From NCBI RefSeq assembly GCF_900100965.1, contig NZ_FMUJ01000003.1:682001-746000 (forward strand): a DNA stretch of 64,000 nt. Reading direction: 5' to 3'. The DNA comes from Variovorax sp. EL159 (GTDB lineage: Bacteria > Pseudomonadota > Gammaproteobacteria > Burkholderiales > Burkholderiaceae_C). The position numbers and the translations under genes were made by a program. Position 1 is the first letter of the stretch. Each line of letters starts with the position of its first letter. Positions 18,426 through 27,794 of this stretch are shown piece by piece. The notes beneath the pieces were generated by a model that was not told where the DNA came from, ran no database searches, and saw only the letters and a list, made by a program, of their open reading frames with translations.

Positions 18426-19463
18426 TCAGGCTTTGAACCTGTCTTTCGCGCGCCTTGCAAAATCGTTGGTGTAGGTCTTGGAGAGGTCGATCTTGTCGGC
18501 CTTCACGGAAGTGTCGAAGCTCGCGATGGCCGTGAGCGCCGTCTTGGGCCCGTCGGTCGGCACGAGGCCGTCGGTGGCGATCGATTCGCGCACCTTGTCG
18601 AACGACGCGAGGTACAGCGCGCGGTCGCCCAGCAGGTAGGTCTCGGGCACGGTCTTGATGATGTCGCCCGGCCCCGCCGTCTGCAGCCACTTGAGCCCGT
18701 GCACGATGGCATTGGCCAGCGCCTGGCAGGTGTTGGGATTCTTTTGGATGAACTCGGTCGATGCGTAGAGGCAGGCCGCGGGCATCGTGCCACCGAACAC
18801 CTGCTGCGTGCCCTTGAGCGTGCGCGTGTCGCTGATGATCTTCACGTCGCCCTTCTGCTCGAGCATCGTCATCACCGGGTCGGTGTTGCTGATGGCGTCG
18901 ATCTGGCCCGAGCGCAATGCCGTGAGCGCACCGGCCGCCACGCCCACGCCGATGTAGCTCACATCGCTCGCCTTCAGGCCGCCGCGCGAGAGCACGAGGT
19001 TGGCCACCATGTTGGTCGATGAGCCCGGTGCCGAGACACCGATCTTCTTGCCCTTGAGATCGGCGATGCCAGTGTAGCCCGCCATGTTCTTGGTCGACAC
19101 GCCCACTGCGATCTGCGGTGCACGGCCCTGGAGCACGAAGGCCTGGAAGAACTGGTTCTTGGCCTGCAGGTTGATGGTGTGTTCGTAGGCGCCCGAGCAC
19201 ACGTCGGCCGAGCCACCGACCACGGCCTGCAGCGCGCGTGCGCCGCCTGCAAAGTCGGAGATCTCCACTTCGAGGCCTTCGGCCTTGAAGTAGCCGAGCT
19301 GCTCGGAGATGGTGAGCGGCAGGTAATAGAACGCCGCCTTGCCACCGACCGCGATGGAGACCTTGGTCTTCTCCAGCTTCGCCTGCTGCGCAAAGACACG
19401 CGGCAATGCGATCGTTGCGGCGGCAATGGCGGAAGCAGAAATAAGGGTGCGGCGATGGAGCAT
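18426..19463 (-). CDS. ABC transporter substrate-binding protein, NitT/TauT family
   Basis: Periplasmic receptor of the importer, 345 aa. An N-terminal signal with Arg-Arg (LHRRTLISASAIAAATIALPRVFA) could be Sec or Tat type. The mature part shows the SsuA/THI5-like pattern: YYLPLTISEQLGYFKAEGL, FAGGARALQAVVGGSADV, and KGKKIGVSAPGSSTNMVA. It is the first gene of the operon and is separated from the ATPase by a terminator. Ligand is unknown; aliphatic sulfonates, taurine, riboflavin or pyrimidine precursors are all possible for this family. Confidence 0.88.
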   Translation of the reverse strand: MLHRRTLISASAIAAATIALPRVFAQQAKLEKTKVSIAVGGKAAFYYLPLTISEQLGYFKAEGLEVEISDFAGGARALQAVVGGSADVCSGAYEHTINLQAKNQFFQAFVLQGRAPQIAVGVSTKNMAGYTGIADLKGKKIGVSAPGSSTNMVANLVLSRGGLKASDVSYIGVGVAAGALTALRSGQIDAISNTDPVMTMLEQKGDVKIISDTRTLKGTQQVFGGTMPAACLYASTEFIQKNPNTCQALANAIVHGLKWLQTAGPGDIIKTVPETYLLGDRALYLASFDKVRESIATDGLVPTDGPKTALTAIASFDTSVKADKIDLSKTYTNDFARRAKDRFKA

Positions 19464-19598
19464 GAACGGTGCCTGAGGGCTCTGTGATTCCTGTGAACTG
19501 AATCGAGCTTAGGGGCGCCCTCATGCGCCTGCATCGGGGTCATCCCGTGCGGGTTTTTACGTAAGCACGAAGGCCTCTCGCAGGCCTGCGATGCGCGT

Positions 19599-19991
19599 CT
19601 ATCGCGCGAGAAAAAGGATCGCGATGTTGACGATGAACGCGAGGGACCAGACCGCACTGCGCGCAGCGCCGATGCCCTTGATGTAAAGGCCCAGATAGAT
19701 CACGCGCAGCACCACGTAAGCCACCGCGAGCATGTCGAGCCGCGCCTGCGCCACACCGAGTTGATGCGCGATGACCACCGCGCCGATGAAGAACGGCAAG
19801 CCCTCGAAGCTGTTGGCCTGCGCGCTGTTGGCACGTGCACGCCAGCCGCTCTGCTTTGCGGCCCAGTCGCGCGGGTGCAGGTTGTCGCGCGGACCGAAGC
19901 TGCCGGCCTTGGCGATCCATGCGGCCAGGTACGGCAATCCGCAGGCAATGAACACGCACCAGTAGGCTACCGTGAGCAATGAAAAAGTCAT
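19599..19991 (-). CDS. MAPEG-family membrane protein
   Basis: A 130-aa membrane protein with four hydrophobic helices, belonging to the eicosanoid/glutathione-metabolism family; bacterial members are mostly of unknown role. Characteristic stretches are LPYLAAW, the basic loop NLHPRDWAAKQSGWRARANSAQANSFE (spread over residues about 37-63, with the RANSAQANSFE core typical) and VVLRVIYLGLYIKG. The ATG at 19991 gives the first helix directly. It lies downstream of recR on the same strand, with a 48-nt gap. Confidence 0.85.
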   Translation of the reverse strand: MTFSLLTVAYWCVFIACGLPYLAAWIAKAGSFGPRDNLHPRDWAAKQSGWRARANSAQANSFEGLPFFIGAVVIAHQLGVAQARLDMLAVAYVVLRVIYLGLYIKGIGAARSAVWSLAFIVNIAILFLAR

Positions 19992-20039
19992 GTCGATTTG
20001 TCTCCGTTGCGCGGCGCGCAGTGCCCCGTCAGGGCTTTT

Positions 20040-20630
20040 TTACCGGCGGTCGACCAGTGCGTGCGCGATGGTGCCGAGGTCCACGTATTCGAGCTCGCTG
20101 CCGGCCGGCACGCCACGCGCAAGGCGCGTCACGTTGAGCCCGCGCTGCTTGAGCGTTTCACCGATCACGTGCGCGGTGGCTTCGCCTTCCGCGGTGAAGT
20201 TGGTGGCAAGGATCACCTCGCTCACCGTGCCGTCGAGCGCACGCTCGAAGAGCTTCTTCAGGCCGATGTCGTTGGGCCCGATGCCGTCGAGCGGACTGAG
20301 CTTGCCCATCAGCACGAAGTAATAGCCACGGAACGCACCGGTGCGCTCGAGCGCGGCCTGGTCGGCCGGCGTCTCGACCACGCAAAGCTTGGTTCCGTCG
20401 CGCCGCGAGTCCATGCAGACACTGCAGATCGGCGCTTCGGTGAAGGTGTTGCAAAGCTCGCAATGCCGCACGTTGCCGGCGGCCTGCTGCAATGCGCGTG
20501 CAAGCAGCTGCGCACCCTCGCGGTCGTGCTGCAGCAGGTGGAAGGCCATGCGCGAAGCCGACTTGACGCCGACGCCGGGCAGGCGACGCAGCGCATCGAC
20601 CAGCGCGTCGAGCGAACTGGCGTCTGCCAT
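20040..20630 (-). CDS. recR: Recombination protein RecR
   Basis: Works with RecF and RecO to load RecA at gaps. The 196-aa protein has the helix-hairpin-helix region ([19 protein letters not shown]), a four-cysteine zinc finger (CELCNTF and CSVCMD) and the Toprim domain with VVETPAD and [17 protein letters not shown]. The ATG at 20630 is preferred over a TTG one codon upstream. It follows ybaB by 7 nt in the conserved dnaX-ybaB-recR order. Confidence 0.96.
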   Translation of the reverse strand: MADASSLDALVDALRRLPGVGVKSASRMAFHLLQHDREGAQLLARALQQAAGNVRHCELCNTFTEAPICSVCMDSRRDGTKLCVVETPADQAALERTGAFRGYYFVLMGKLSPLDGIGPNDIGLKKLFERALDGTVSEVILATNFTAEGEATAHVIGETLKQRGLNVTRLARGVPAGSELEYVDLGTIAHALVDRR

Positions 20631-20637
20631 CAATGGC

Positions 20638-20970
20638 TCAGAACGGCAGCTTCATGCCCGGCGGGAGGCCCGGCATGCCAGCAGTGAGCTTGCCCATCTT
20701 CTGCTCGCTGGTTTCTTCCGCCTTGCGCACGGCGGCGTTGAAGGCCGCAGCCACGAGGTCTTCGAGCATGTCCTTGTCGTCGGCCAGCAGGCTGGGGTCG
20801 ATGGTGATGCGCTTGACGTCGTGCTTGCAGGTCATGACGACCTTGACGAGGCCGGCGCCGGATTCGCCTTCGACCTCGATGTGCGCCAGTTCTTCCTGGG
20901 CCTTCTTGAGGTTGTCCTGCATTGCCTGCGCCTGCTTCATGAGGCCGGCCAGTTGTCCTTTGTTGAACAT
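20638..20970 (-). CDS. ybaB: YbaB/EbfC nucleoid-associated protein
   Basis: Small DNA-binding protein of 110 aa that forms tweezer-like dimers and is nearly always encoded between dnaX and recR. Sequence features are the coiled N-terminus ([23 protein letters not shown]), [25 protein letters not shown] and a glycine/proline-rich tail. The start ATG at 20970 fits the family length. About 100 nt separate it from dnaX, long enough for a promoter of its own, but I see no clear one. Confidence 0.94.
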   Translation of the reverse strand: MFNKGQLAGLMKQAQAMQDNLKKAQEELAHIEVEGESGAGLVKVVMTCKHDVKRITIDPSLLADDKDMLEDLVAAAFNAAVRKAEETSEQKMGKLTAGMPGLPPGMKLPF

Positions 20971-21070
20971 CGTTGGTCCTGATTGGTTGGAAAGTGGAAG
21001 AAGGATAAGAGAGATGGTGGCCGGGCTGAAGTACCGCAAGGGCCGACCCAAGATTGTTGCCGCTCGCGGA

Positions 21071-22936
21071 TCAGGCCGGCTTGAGCGTTCCGGGCACGAT
21101 CTTCGCATCGAAGTCGCGCATCAGCGCCTGCACCTCGGGGTCGTTGTGGATGGCCTCTTCGGCCACGCGTTGGCGCTCGTCGGCGGCCTGCTTGTTGCGG
21201 CGCGCGGGGCTATCGACCACCCCACCGATTTCGATGACCAGCTTGACGTCGTGGCCGAGCGCATTCAATGCGGCGGTCAGCTTTTCGCGGCTGGACGGCT
21301 GGTTGAGCGTTTCGCGCTCGATGCGCAGCATCCACTGGTCGGTGTCGCGCGCCACCAGTTGCGACTGCAGGGCCAGCTCGCGGGCCAGGGCCGCGACGGC
21401 TTCGGCGGCAACCAGCTGCGTGACCGTGGCGTACCAGAAGTCGCCGTCTTCGCTGGTCGGGATGGGGGTGTAGGTGCTGCGCGATTCTTCGGCGCGGGGC
21501 GCATCGCGCGCACCGGGTGGCGGCTGCACGCGGATAGGAACGCCGACGACCTTGGCCGGGGCCTCCGCTGCGCTCTCGCTCCGGGGTGCGGGCTGCCGCA
21601 AGGGCTCGTCGACCACCGAAAGGCGCTGTCCTGCGGGGGCCAGAACCGACTGCGCGGCTGGTGCCGGGGCCGGTCTTGGGGGTGTCGGGGCGGGCGCAGC
21701 CGGGAATTCAGCCGCAGGCGCAGGTGCCGGAACGGGGGGCGCGATGCGCGGCTGAGCCGTCGGCGCCGCGACCGCGGCTTCATTCAGAGTTTTTTTTTCC
21801 GGGGAGGCTGTCGCAGCAGCCGCATTGGAAGGCTTGAAGGCCAGGAGCCGCAGCAACACCATGGTCAGCGCAGCGTATTCGTCGGGCGCCAGGCCCAGCT
21901 CGCCACGGCCGTGCAGGCACAGGCTGTAGAGCAACTGGGTTTCGTCGGCCGGCATCAGCGATGCAAGCCGCGCGGTGTCCGCCGCGTCGGGGTCGGTCGC
22001 CGAATCGGCGGACTCGACCCGCGAAGGCACGGCCTGAAGCACGGCCATGGCCTGCAGCACCGCCGTCATTTCCTCGAGCGTGGAGGCGGCGGACATGCCG
22101 TCGCGGCGCAGCGCCTCGGAGGTATCGACCACCGTCTTGCCATCGCCCTGGGCCAGCGCTTCGATCAGGCGGAACACGTGACCGCGATCGACGCTGCCGA
22201 GCATCTGTCGCACACCGGCTTCGAGCAGTTCGCCATTGCCGAATGCAATGGCCTGATCGGTCAGCGAGAGCGCATCGCGCATCGAACCGCGTGCGGCGCG
22301 TGCCAGCAGGCGCAGTGCTTGCGGCTCGGCGGGTACCTGCTCGGTCTGCAGCACGCTGGTCAGGTGCTCTAGCACCGTCTCGGGTGCCATCGGCCGCAGG
22401 TTGAACTGCAGGCAACGCGACAGCACCGTGACCGGCACCTTCTGCGGATCGGTCGTGGCCAGCACGAACTTGAGGTACTCGGGCGGCTCTTCGAGCGTCT
22501 TCAGCATCGCGTTGAACGCGGTGTTGGTCAGCATGTGCACTTCGTCGATCATGAAGACCTTGAAGCGCCCTTGCACCGGCTTGTAGACGGCTTGTTCGAG
22601 CAGCGACTGGACTTCGTCCACACCGCGGTTGGAGGCCGCGTCGAGCTCGGTGTAGTCGACGAAGCGACCCGAATCGATGTCGCGGCAGGCCTGGCAGACA
22701 CCACACGGCGTGGCGGTGATGCCGCCCTGCCCGTCCGGGCCCTGGCAGTTGAGCGACTTCGCCAGGATGCGCGAGACCGTGGTCTTGCCCACGCCCCGCG
22801 TGCCGGTGAAAAGATAGGCGTGATGCAGGCGCTGCGTGGTCAGCGCGTTCTCGAGCGCCTGGACCACATGCCCCTGGCCGACCATCTCACCGAAGGTTTT
22901 CGGACGGAACTTGCGAGCGAGCACGAGATAAGACAT
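21071..22936 (-). CDS. dnaX: DNA polymerase III subunit tau (and probably gamma)
   Basis: Clamp-loader ATPase and replisome organiser, 621 aa. Residues 45-52 form the Walker A GTRGVGKT; the zinc-binding cysteines lie at about residues 64-79 (CGVCQAC plus an upstream cysteine); DEVHMLT is the Walker B region and the SRC sensor lies in [10 protein letters not shown]. Domains I-III end near residue 375. A proline/alanine-rich linker (about 385-470) and the polymerase-binding C-terminus follow. Codons 380-383 contain a run of nine As at 21790-21798 with a downstream hairpin; slippage would end translation within four codons and give a gamma-like protein of about 383-385 aa. Confidence 0.95.
   Translation of the reverse strand: MSYLVLARKFRPKTFGEMVGQGHVVQALENALTTQRLHHAYLFTGTRGVGKTTVSRILAKSLNCQGPDGQGGITATPCGVCQACRDIDSGRFVDYTELDAASNRGVDEVQSLLEQAVYKPVQGRFKVFMIDEVHMLTNTAFNAMLKTLEEPPEYLKFVLATTDPQKVPVTVLSRCLQFNLRPMAPETVLEHLTSVLQTEQVPAEPQALRLLARAARGSMRDALSLTDQAIAFGNGELLEAGVRQMLGSVDRGHVFRLIEALAQGDGKTVVDTSEALRRDGMSAASTLEEMTAVLQAMAVLQAVPSRVESADSATDPDAADTARLASLMPADETQLLYSLCLHGRGELGLAPDEYAALTMVLLRLLAFKPSNAAAATASPEKKTLNEAAVAAPTAQPRIAPPVPAPAPAAEFPAAPAPTPPRPAPAPAAQSVLAPAGQRLSVVDEPLRQPAPRSESAAEAPAKVVGVPIRVQPPPGARDAPRAEESRSTYTPIPTSEDGDFWYATVTQLVAAEAVAALARELALQSQLVARDTDQWMLRIERETLNQPSSREKLTAALNALGHDVKLVIEIGGVVDSPARRNKQAADERQRVAEEAIHNDPEVQALMRDFDAKIVPGTLKPA
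21750..21799 (-). promoter_or_regulatory. Candidate slippage/frameshift site in dnaX
   Basis: The mRNA contains GAA AAA AAA ACT, a run of nine As (21798-21790). A -1 shift or one added A reads N-S-E then TGA at 21782-21780; loss of one A reads Leu then TGA. Eleven bases after the run a hairpin GCCGCG-GT-CGCGGC begins, followed by a second one (CGGCT-C-AGCCG). This layout fits gamma-subunit production as known for E. coli (ribosomal) and Thermus (transcriptional slippage). Confidence 0.6.
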
Positions 22937-23099
22937 TGCGGGCATTCTAAAAGGCGCGGCGACGGTCCTCGAACCCGCACTGCAATGAAAAAAGGCTTGC
23001 ATCCTTTGCAGAGCACCACGGAACCGCCTCTGCCGGGCTGCTGCTGTGGCCCCGGCAGGAGAAGGAGAAGCGATACGGAGTGGGCACACCCCGGCGGGT

Positions 23100-23105
23100 T
23101 ACAAT
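23100..23105 (+). promoter_or_regulatory. -10 box of the 4.5S RNA gene
   Basis: TACAAT ends 7 nt before the first predicted base of the RNA, the normal spacing for a transcription start. No convincing -35 hexamer is present 16-18 bp upstream. Confidence 0.5.
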
Positions 23106-23112
23106 CCCCGCT

Positions 23113-23206
23113 GACGGGCCTCCCTGCATGGTGAAGTGGCCAACCGGGTCAGGTGGGGAACCAAGCAGCCCTAACTGCGTAGTCAGTGCCAGGGGTAAGG
23201 CTCGTC
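23113..23206 (+). ncRNA. ffs: Signal recognition particle 4.5S RNA
   Basis: The RNA partner of Ffh in co-translational membrane targeting. The Ffh-binding core is recognisable: GGTCAGGT, then GGAA, then AAGCAGCC at about 23148-23171, with the asymmetric and symmetric internal loops. The ends pair as GACGGGCCT with AGGCTCGTC, and CCCTG with CAGGGG inside. About 94 nt, slightly shorter than E. coli 4.5S. It lies on the strand opposite to its neighbours dnaX and the flavoprotein gene. Confidence 0.93.
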
Positions 23207-23220
23207 AACCTCTTCAGCGG

Positions 23221-23253
23221 CCTCGTTTCATTCCAATGCGAAATAAAACGAGG
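23221..23253 (+). terminator. Hairpin after 4.5S RNA, probable terminator
   Basis: CCTCGTTT (23221-23228) pairs with AAACGAGG (23246-23253), with further short pairing inside the loop. Only three Ts follow, so it is a weak intrinsic terminator or a Rho-independent end helped by the stem. Confidence 0.5.
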
Positions 23254-23298
23254 TTTGCAAACACACTCAGCGACAGAACATCCACCGGCAAAAGGCCC

Positions 23299-24537
23299 TC
23301 ACAGGCCCAGCCGCTGGATCGCGCCGCGCGCGGCCGCCGCGCCGCTGGCCATCGAGGCCGTCAGCAGATAGCCGCCGGTCGGCGCTTCCCAGTCCAGCAT
23401 CTCCCCTGCGACGAACACGCCAGGCAACGCGCTCGCCATGAGCTGCTCGTCGAGCGCATCGAAGCGCACGCCACCGGCCGTGCTGATCGCTTCATCGATG
23501 GGTCGAGTTGCAACCAGCCTCAACGGCACGGCCTTGATCGTTGCCGCCAGTTGCACCGGGTCTTGCATCGCTTCGCGGCTCAATGCCTCGTGCAGCACAC
23601 CTGCCTTGATGCCTTCCAGTCCGAGGCGGCTCTTGAGGTGGCTGCTCAGGGAACGCGCGCCGCGCGGATGCTTCACCGCAGCCAGCACCTGCTCTGCGCT
23701 GCGATCGGGCAGCAGGTCCAGCAACAGCGTCGCACTGCCATTCGCGGCGATCTCGTCTCGCAACAGCGCGGACGCGGCGTAGATCAGGCTGCCCTCGATG
23801 CCCGTGGCCGTCGCAACGAATTCACCCTTGCGTGCAAAGCGGCGCCCCTGGCTGTCGGTGAAAGAAATCGCGACCGACTTGAAAGGCTGTCCCGCAAAGC
23901 GGCTGGAGAAATGCTCGCTCCAGCCGGCGCCGTCGAACCCGCAGTTGGCGGGCAGCAGCGGCGCGACACCTACGCCGCAGGCCTCCAGCCACGGCGCCCA
24001 CGCGCCATCGGAGCCCAGCCGCACCCAACTGGCGCCGCCCAACGCCAGCACCGCGGCGTCGGCCTTTGCCGTGACCTCGCCTGCCGCCGTTGCAAATCGC
24101 AATGCCGCTGCATCGATGTGCTCGCCGCCCAGCCACCGATGGCGCATGTGGAACTGCACGCCCGCCGCGCGCAACCGCTGCAGCCACGCGCGCAGCAGCG
24201 GCGCAGCCTTCATGTCGGTCGGAAACACCCGGCCCGACGTACCGACGAAGGTCTCGACGCCCAGGCCCGCTGCCCATTCGCGCACTTGCTGCGGTCCGAA
24301 CTGGGCGAGCATCGGTTCGAGCTGCGCGCGGCGTTCGCCGAAGCGGCTCATGAAAACGTCGAAAGGCTCCGAATGCGTGAGGTTCAGGCCGCCACGGCCA
24401 GCCAGCAGAAACTTGCGCCCCACCGAGGGCATGGCGTCGTACACATGCACTTGCGCACCGGACGCGCTGAGAACTTCAGCCGCCATCAGGCCGGCGGGTC
24501 CGCCGCCGATCACGGCGACGACAGGAGAAACAGTCAT
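23299..24537 (-). CDS. HI0933/BaiN-family FAD-dependent oxidoreductase
   Basis: Flavoprotein of 412 aa. The dinucleotide-binding motif VIGGGPAGLMAAE is at residues 9-21, followed by the family signature GRKFLLAGRGGLNLTHSE; the C-terminal FAD motif reads GVFVAGEMLDWEAPTGGY. The family includes bile-acid dehydratase-like BaiN and many uncharacterised proteins, so the substrate is open. Its start overlaps the addA-like stop (ATGA), making it the third gene of a coupled operon with the AddAB-like helicase-nuclease. The link between the two activities is unknown. Confidence 0.87.
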   Translation of the reverse strand: MTVSPVVAVIGGGPAGLMAAEVLSASGAQVHVYDAMPSVGRKFLLAGRGGLNLTHSEPFDVFMSRFGERRAQLEPMLAQFGPQQVREWAAGLGVETFVGTSGRVFPTDMKAAPLLRAWLQRLRAAGVQFHMRHRWLGGEHIDAAALRFATAAGEVTAKADAAVLALGGASWVRLGSDGAWAPWLEACGVGVAPLLPANCGFDGAGWSEHFSSRFAGQPFKSVAISFTDSQGRRFARKGEFVATATGIEGSLIYAASALLRDEIAANGSATLLLDLLPDRSAEQVLAAVKHPRGARSLSSHLKSRLGLEGIKAGVLHEALSREAMQDPVQLAATIKAVPLRLVATRPIDEAISTAGGVRFDALDEQLMASALPGVFVAGEMLDWEAPTGGYLLTASMASGAAAARGAIQRLGL

Positions 24538-27500
24538 TCGAGATTTACCAGTTCGCCCTGCCCGGTGAGGAACGCGACGCGGACCGTGGCACCAGGGTAG
24601 GCATGTTGCACTGCCGCGCGATAGCGCTGCATCTGTGCGATCAACGCCGCGTCCCGTTCAGGGCGCGCGGCAGATTTGTAGTCGAGGATCCACCAGGCAC
24701 CGCTGGCGCGCTCACGCACCAGCCGGTCGATGCGCAAGGTCTCCCCTTCATGGACCAGCGTGACTTCGTTGCCATGCCAGTCGACCCGGCGATCGTCCCA
24801 CACCCAGGCGCCGGCTCCCGCGCGGATGCGCTCGGCCAGTGTCGCGGCGCCGCGCGCCTGCTGCGCATCGAGCATGAATTCCCGCGCCGCGGCACGCACG
24901 TGGGCCGGCGGCAGCGGCTCGCCGGGCACGGCCCATTCGAGCAGCCGGTGCATGGCCTGGCCGAAGGCTGCAGCGCGCGCATCGACCGTGGCATCCGCAG
25001 CCTTCTTGGCGGAGGGCTGTTCAGCAGCGACGGGGAGAACCGGCATCCGCTTCATCGAGAAGCTGGCGACGCTGGTCTCGACGGGCAGCGCGACCAGCGG
25101 CTCATCGGCCTCGGTGGGCTCGCACAGCGGCTCCAACCGCGTCCACCAACTGCCTTCGTTGGCGCGCGCCGGCCGCACCGAAGACAGCACGAGCCGTTCG
25201 CGCGCCCGCGTGGTTGCAACGTACAGGCCATTGAGTTCTTCGCGACGGCGCGCGCGCTGCTCATCCTCGAGCAAGGTCGCTGCGCAGGCAGGCGGCGTCT
25301 TCTCGCTCGCGAGAAACACGAAACGCGTCGGAGCACTGTCGCTGCCCTTCCATTCGACCAGCACGCCCATGGTTTGCGCGCGCGGTGGTGCGGCATCGCA
25401 ATCGAGCATCAGGACGGTGTCCGCCTCCAGCCCCTTTGCACCGTGCACGGTCAGCAGTTGCACCGCATCGGGTGCGGCGACGGATGGCGCACGCACGCCG
25501 CCGGCACGCAGGGCGCGCACCAACGCATAAGGCGTGGCGAAACGCGCGCCTTCGATATCGAGCGACGCCGACAGCAAGCCGCGCAGGTTGGCCAGCGCGC
25601 TTTGCCGCATGGCGGCGGGCACTGCGGCGCCGAACTTCGCCAGCACATCGCCGTCATGAAAGATCGCATCGAGCGCGTCGTGAGGCGGCAGCGACATCAA
25701 CCAGCGCTGCCACTTCCTGAGCCTGGCGCCCGCCTCAACCAGCACCGGCGGCAAGCCCTCGCCCTTCTGGATCAGGCCGAACCAGCTGGCTGAAGGGCGC
25801 TCACGCTGGCGCAACGCCAATTGCACCAGTGCCTCGTCATCGATGCCGAACAGCGGCGACTTGAGCGCCTGCGCCAGCGAAAGATCGTGCGCGGGCGAAA
25901 CCAGCGCGTCGATCAGCGCGACCACGTCCTGCACTTCAGGTGCGTCATGCAGCTCGTTCTTTTCGGGCTGCTGCACGGGGATGTGGCGCTGCCGCAGTGC
26001 GTCCTGCATGGCGGACAGGCGACTGCGCCGGCGCGCCAGCACCATGATCTGCCGCGGCGGCGTGCCGTCGGCGATGCGCTGCGCGACCCAGCGCGCGGCC
26101 TGCTCGCATTCTTTCTGCAGCAGTTGCTCTTCGGGCAGCACGCGCGGCGTGACGAGGCTGTCGCGCCAATGCAGCATGCCGTCGTCCGCGGGCGCTGCTT
26201 CGGCGGCCGAACCGACTGCATCGCGGTCGATGGGCGGCAGCTTGAGCAGCTCGCCATCGTCGCCGCGCTCGGTGGTGTGAGCGCGGTAGCCGTCGAACTC
26301 ACCAGCCTCTTGCGCAGCCAGCATTGCCGCATTGACCAACCCGACGACCCCGCGTGCGTTGCGATGGGTGTGATCGCAATTGAGCAGCTCGCCGTCGAGC
26401 CCTTCGCGCACGAACTTCTTGGCGGCAATGAACACTTGTGGCTCGGCACGGCGAAAACGGTAGATGCTCTGCTTCGGATCGCCCACGATGAAGACGCGCG
26501 GCGCACGGCCCTGCGCACCGGTGTAGGCGCTGAGCCAGCCGTAAAGCGCCTGCCATTGCAGCGGGTTGGTGTCCTGGAACTCGTCGATCAGCAGGTGCGC
26601 GATGCGCGCGTCGAGCCGCTCCTGCACCCACCCCGACAGCGCCGACTGGCCAAGCAGCAACTGCGCGGCCTGTTCGACGTCGTTCATGTCGACCCAGCCG
26701 TGCGCGCGCTTCACCTCGGCAAAGGCGGCAATCAGGATGCGCGTGAGCCGCGTCATGCGCTGCTGATAGAGCCATGCCGCGTGCTGCGCCTGTGCAGCGC
26801 ACAACACCTGCAGCTCGGCTTCGGCCTCCTGGGCCGCGGGGAATTTCTGCAGGTTCTTGTTGAGGCGGTCTTCGCTCGCAACGAAGAAATTCTTGCGCAG
26901 GTGCGCCAGTGCAGCCACCCGCGATTCGCTCTCGGGCTCGCCGACACCGAACACGTCGATGATGGCCTCGGCCGCCTTCTGCGGCGTCTTGTTGCTTTCG
27001 CGGCCTAGCGCGGCGGCGCGGTCGAGCCAGCGGCGACGGACCGGTTCGCCGCGCAAGGCGTCGGTCGGCTGGTCCATGCCGGCCAGCGATGAATGGAGCA
27101 CGCTGAAGTGCTGGACCGCGTTCTCCGCATCGGCGAGCGAGAACTCGACGCGCTTGGACAGCGCTTCGCTCAAGGCCTTGGCTGTCTGCGAGCGGCCGTG
27201 CGTGGCGACGACGGCGTAGTAGTCGGCCAGCGCGCTCTTGTCGGCCGTGACGGCCTCGAAGAACGGCCGCCAGGTGTGGCTGCGCGCCTCGGCATCATCT
27301 TCGAGCAGTTCGTAGTTGGACGGCAAGCCCAGCTCGCGCAGCACCGCCAGCGGCGCATTGCGCAACAGCCCCGCGAACCAGGCATGAAAGGTACGGAACT
27401 GCACCGGCCTGCCGCCTTCGAGCAGGCGTCGATAGAGGCCCTGCAGACGCGGCACGGCGGACAGCGCCGCCGCGGGTTCGACCCCGCGCATCACGAGCTG

Positions 27501-27794
27501 CTTCACCAGCTCTTCGGGGGCCTGTTCAGCGAACTGTTCGAGCCACTGGTCGAGCCGCTCGCGCATTTCGCCAGCGGCCTTCTTGGTGAAGGTGATGGCC
27601 AGGATCTCGTGCGGCTCGCAGGCCGAGTCGCCCTCTTCGAGCAACGCGCGCACGATGCGCGACACCAGCATCCAGGTCTTGCCCGCGCCGGCGCAGGCTT
27701 CGACCGCGACCGAGCGGCGCGGATCGCAGGCGACGGTGTAGAACGCCTCGCGGGTGACGTGCTTGCCGTTGTGTTCGTAGGCTGCGCCGCTCAT
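24534..27794 (-). CDS. AddA-like UvrD-family helicase/nuclease
   Basis: Double-strand break repair helicase, 1086 aa. Superfamily 1 motifs are clear: Walker A in ACAGAGKTWML near residue 30, TFTKKAAGEMRERL (Ia), LLIDEFQDTNPLQW (II) and VGDPKQSIYRFRRAEP (III), then LLTVHGAKGLEADTV (V) and LYVATTRARERLVL (VI). The C-terminus has a RecB-type nuclease with AFGQAMHRLLEW, DRLV and ILDYKSA. The ATG at 27794 overlaps the AddB-like stop by ATGA. Paired with the upstream gene it replaces RecBCD, as in many beta-proteobacteria. I leave the symbol open because alpha- and beta-proteobacterial forms differ. Confidence 0.9.
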   Translation of the reverse strand: MSGAAYEHNGKHVTREAFYTVACDPRRSVAVEACAGAGKTWMLVSRIVRALLEEGDSACEPHEILAITFTKKAAGEMRERLDQWLEQFAEQAPEELVKQLVMRGVEPAAALSAVPRLQGLYRRLLEGGRPVQFRTFHAWFAGLLRNAPLAVLRELGLPSNYELLEDDAEARSHTWRPFFEAVTADKSALADYYAVVATHGRSQTAKALSEALSKRVEFSLADAENAVQHFSVLHSSLAGMDQPTDALRGEPVRRRWLDRAAALGRESNKTPQKAAEAIIDVFGVGEPESESRVAALAHLRKNFFVASEDRLNKNLQKFPAAQEAEAELQVLCAAQAQHAAWLYQQRMTRLTRILIAAFAEVKRAHGWVDMNDVEQAAQLLLGQSALSGWVQERLDARIAHLLIDEFQDTNPLQWQALYGWLSAYTGAQGRAPRVFIVGDPKQSIYRFRRAEPQVFIAAKKFVREGLDGELLNCDHTHRNARGVVGLVNAAMLAAQEAGEFDGYRAHTTERGDDGELLKLPPIDRDAVGSAAEAAPADDGMLHWRDSLVTPRVLPEEQLLQKECEQAARWVAQRIADGTPPRQIMVLARRRSRLSAMQDALRQRHIPVQQPEKNELHDAPEVQDVVALIDALVSPAHDLSLAQALKSPLFGIDDEALVQLALRQRERPSASWFGLIQKGEGLPPVLVEAGARLRKWQRWLMSLPPHDALDAIFHDGDVLAKFGAAVPAAMRQSALANLRGLLSASLDIEGARFATPYALVRALRAGGVRAPSVAAPDAVQLLTVHGAKGLEADTVLMLDCDAAPPRAQTMGVLVEWKGSDSAPTRFVFLASEKTPPACAATLLEDEQRARRREELNGLYVATTRARERLVLSSVRPARANEGSWWTRLEPLCEPTEADEPLVALPVETSVASFSMKRMPVLPVAAEQPSAKKAADATVDARAAAFGQAMHRLLEWAVPGEPLPPAHVRAAAREFMLDAQQARGAATLAERIRAGAGAWVWDDRRVDWHGNEVTLVHEGETLRIDRLVRERASGAWWILDYKSAARPERDAALIAQMQRYRAAVQHAYPGATVRVAFLTGQGELVNLE

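Noticed and set aside
20021..20042. GCCC/GGGC hairpin followed by six Ts between MAPEG and recR
   Set aside because: It has terminator form only on the plus strand, where no upstream gene ends.
21071..22936. Sequencing error as the cause of the nine-A run in dnaX
   Set aside because: The full-length tau frame is intact through the run and encodes a normal C-terminus, so the run is most likely real.
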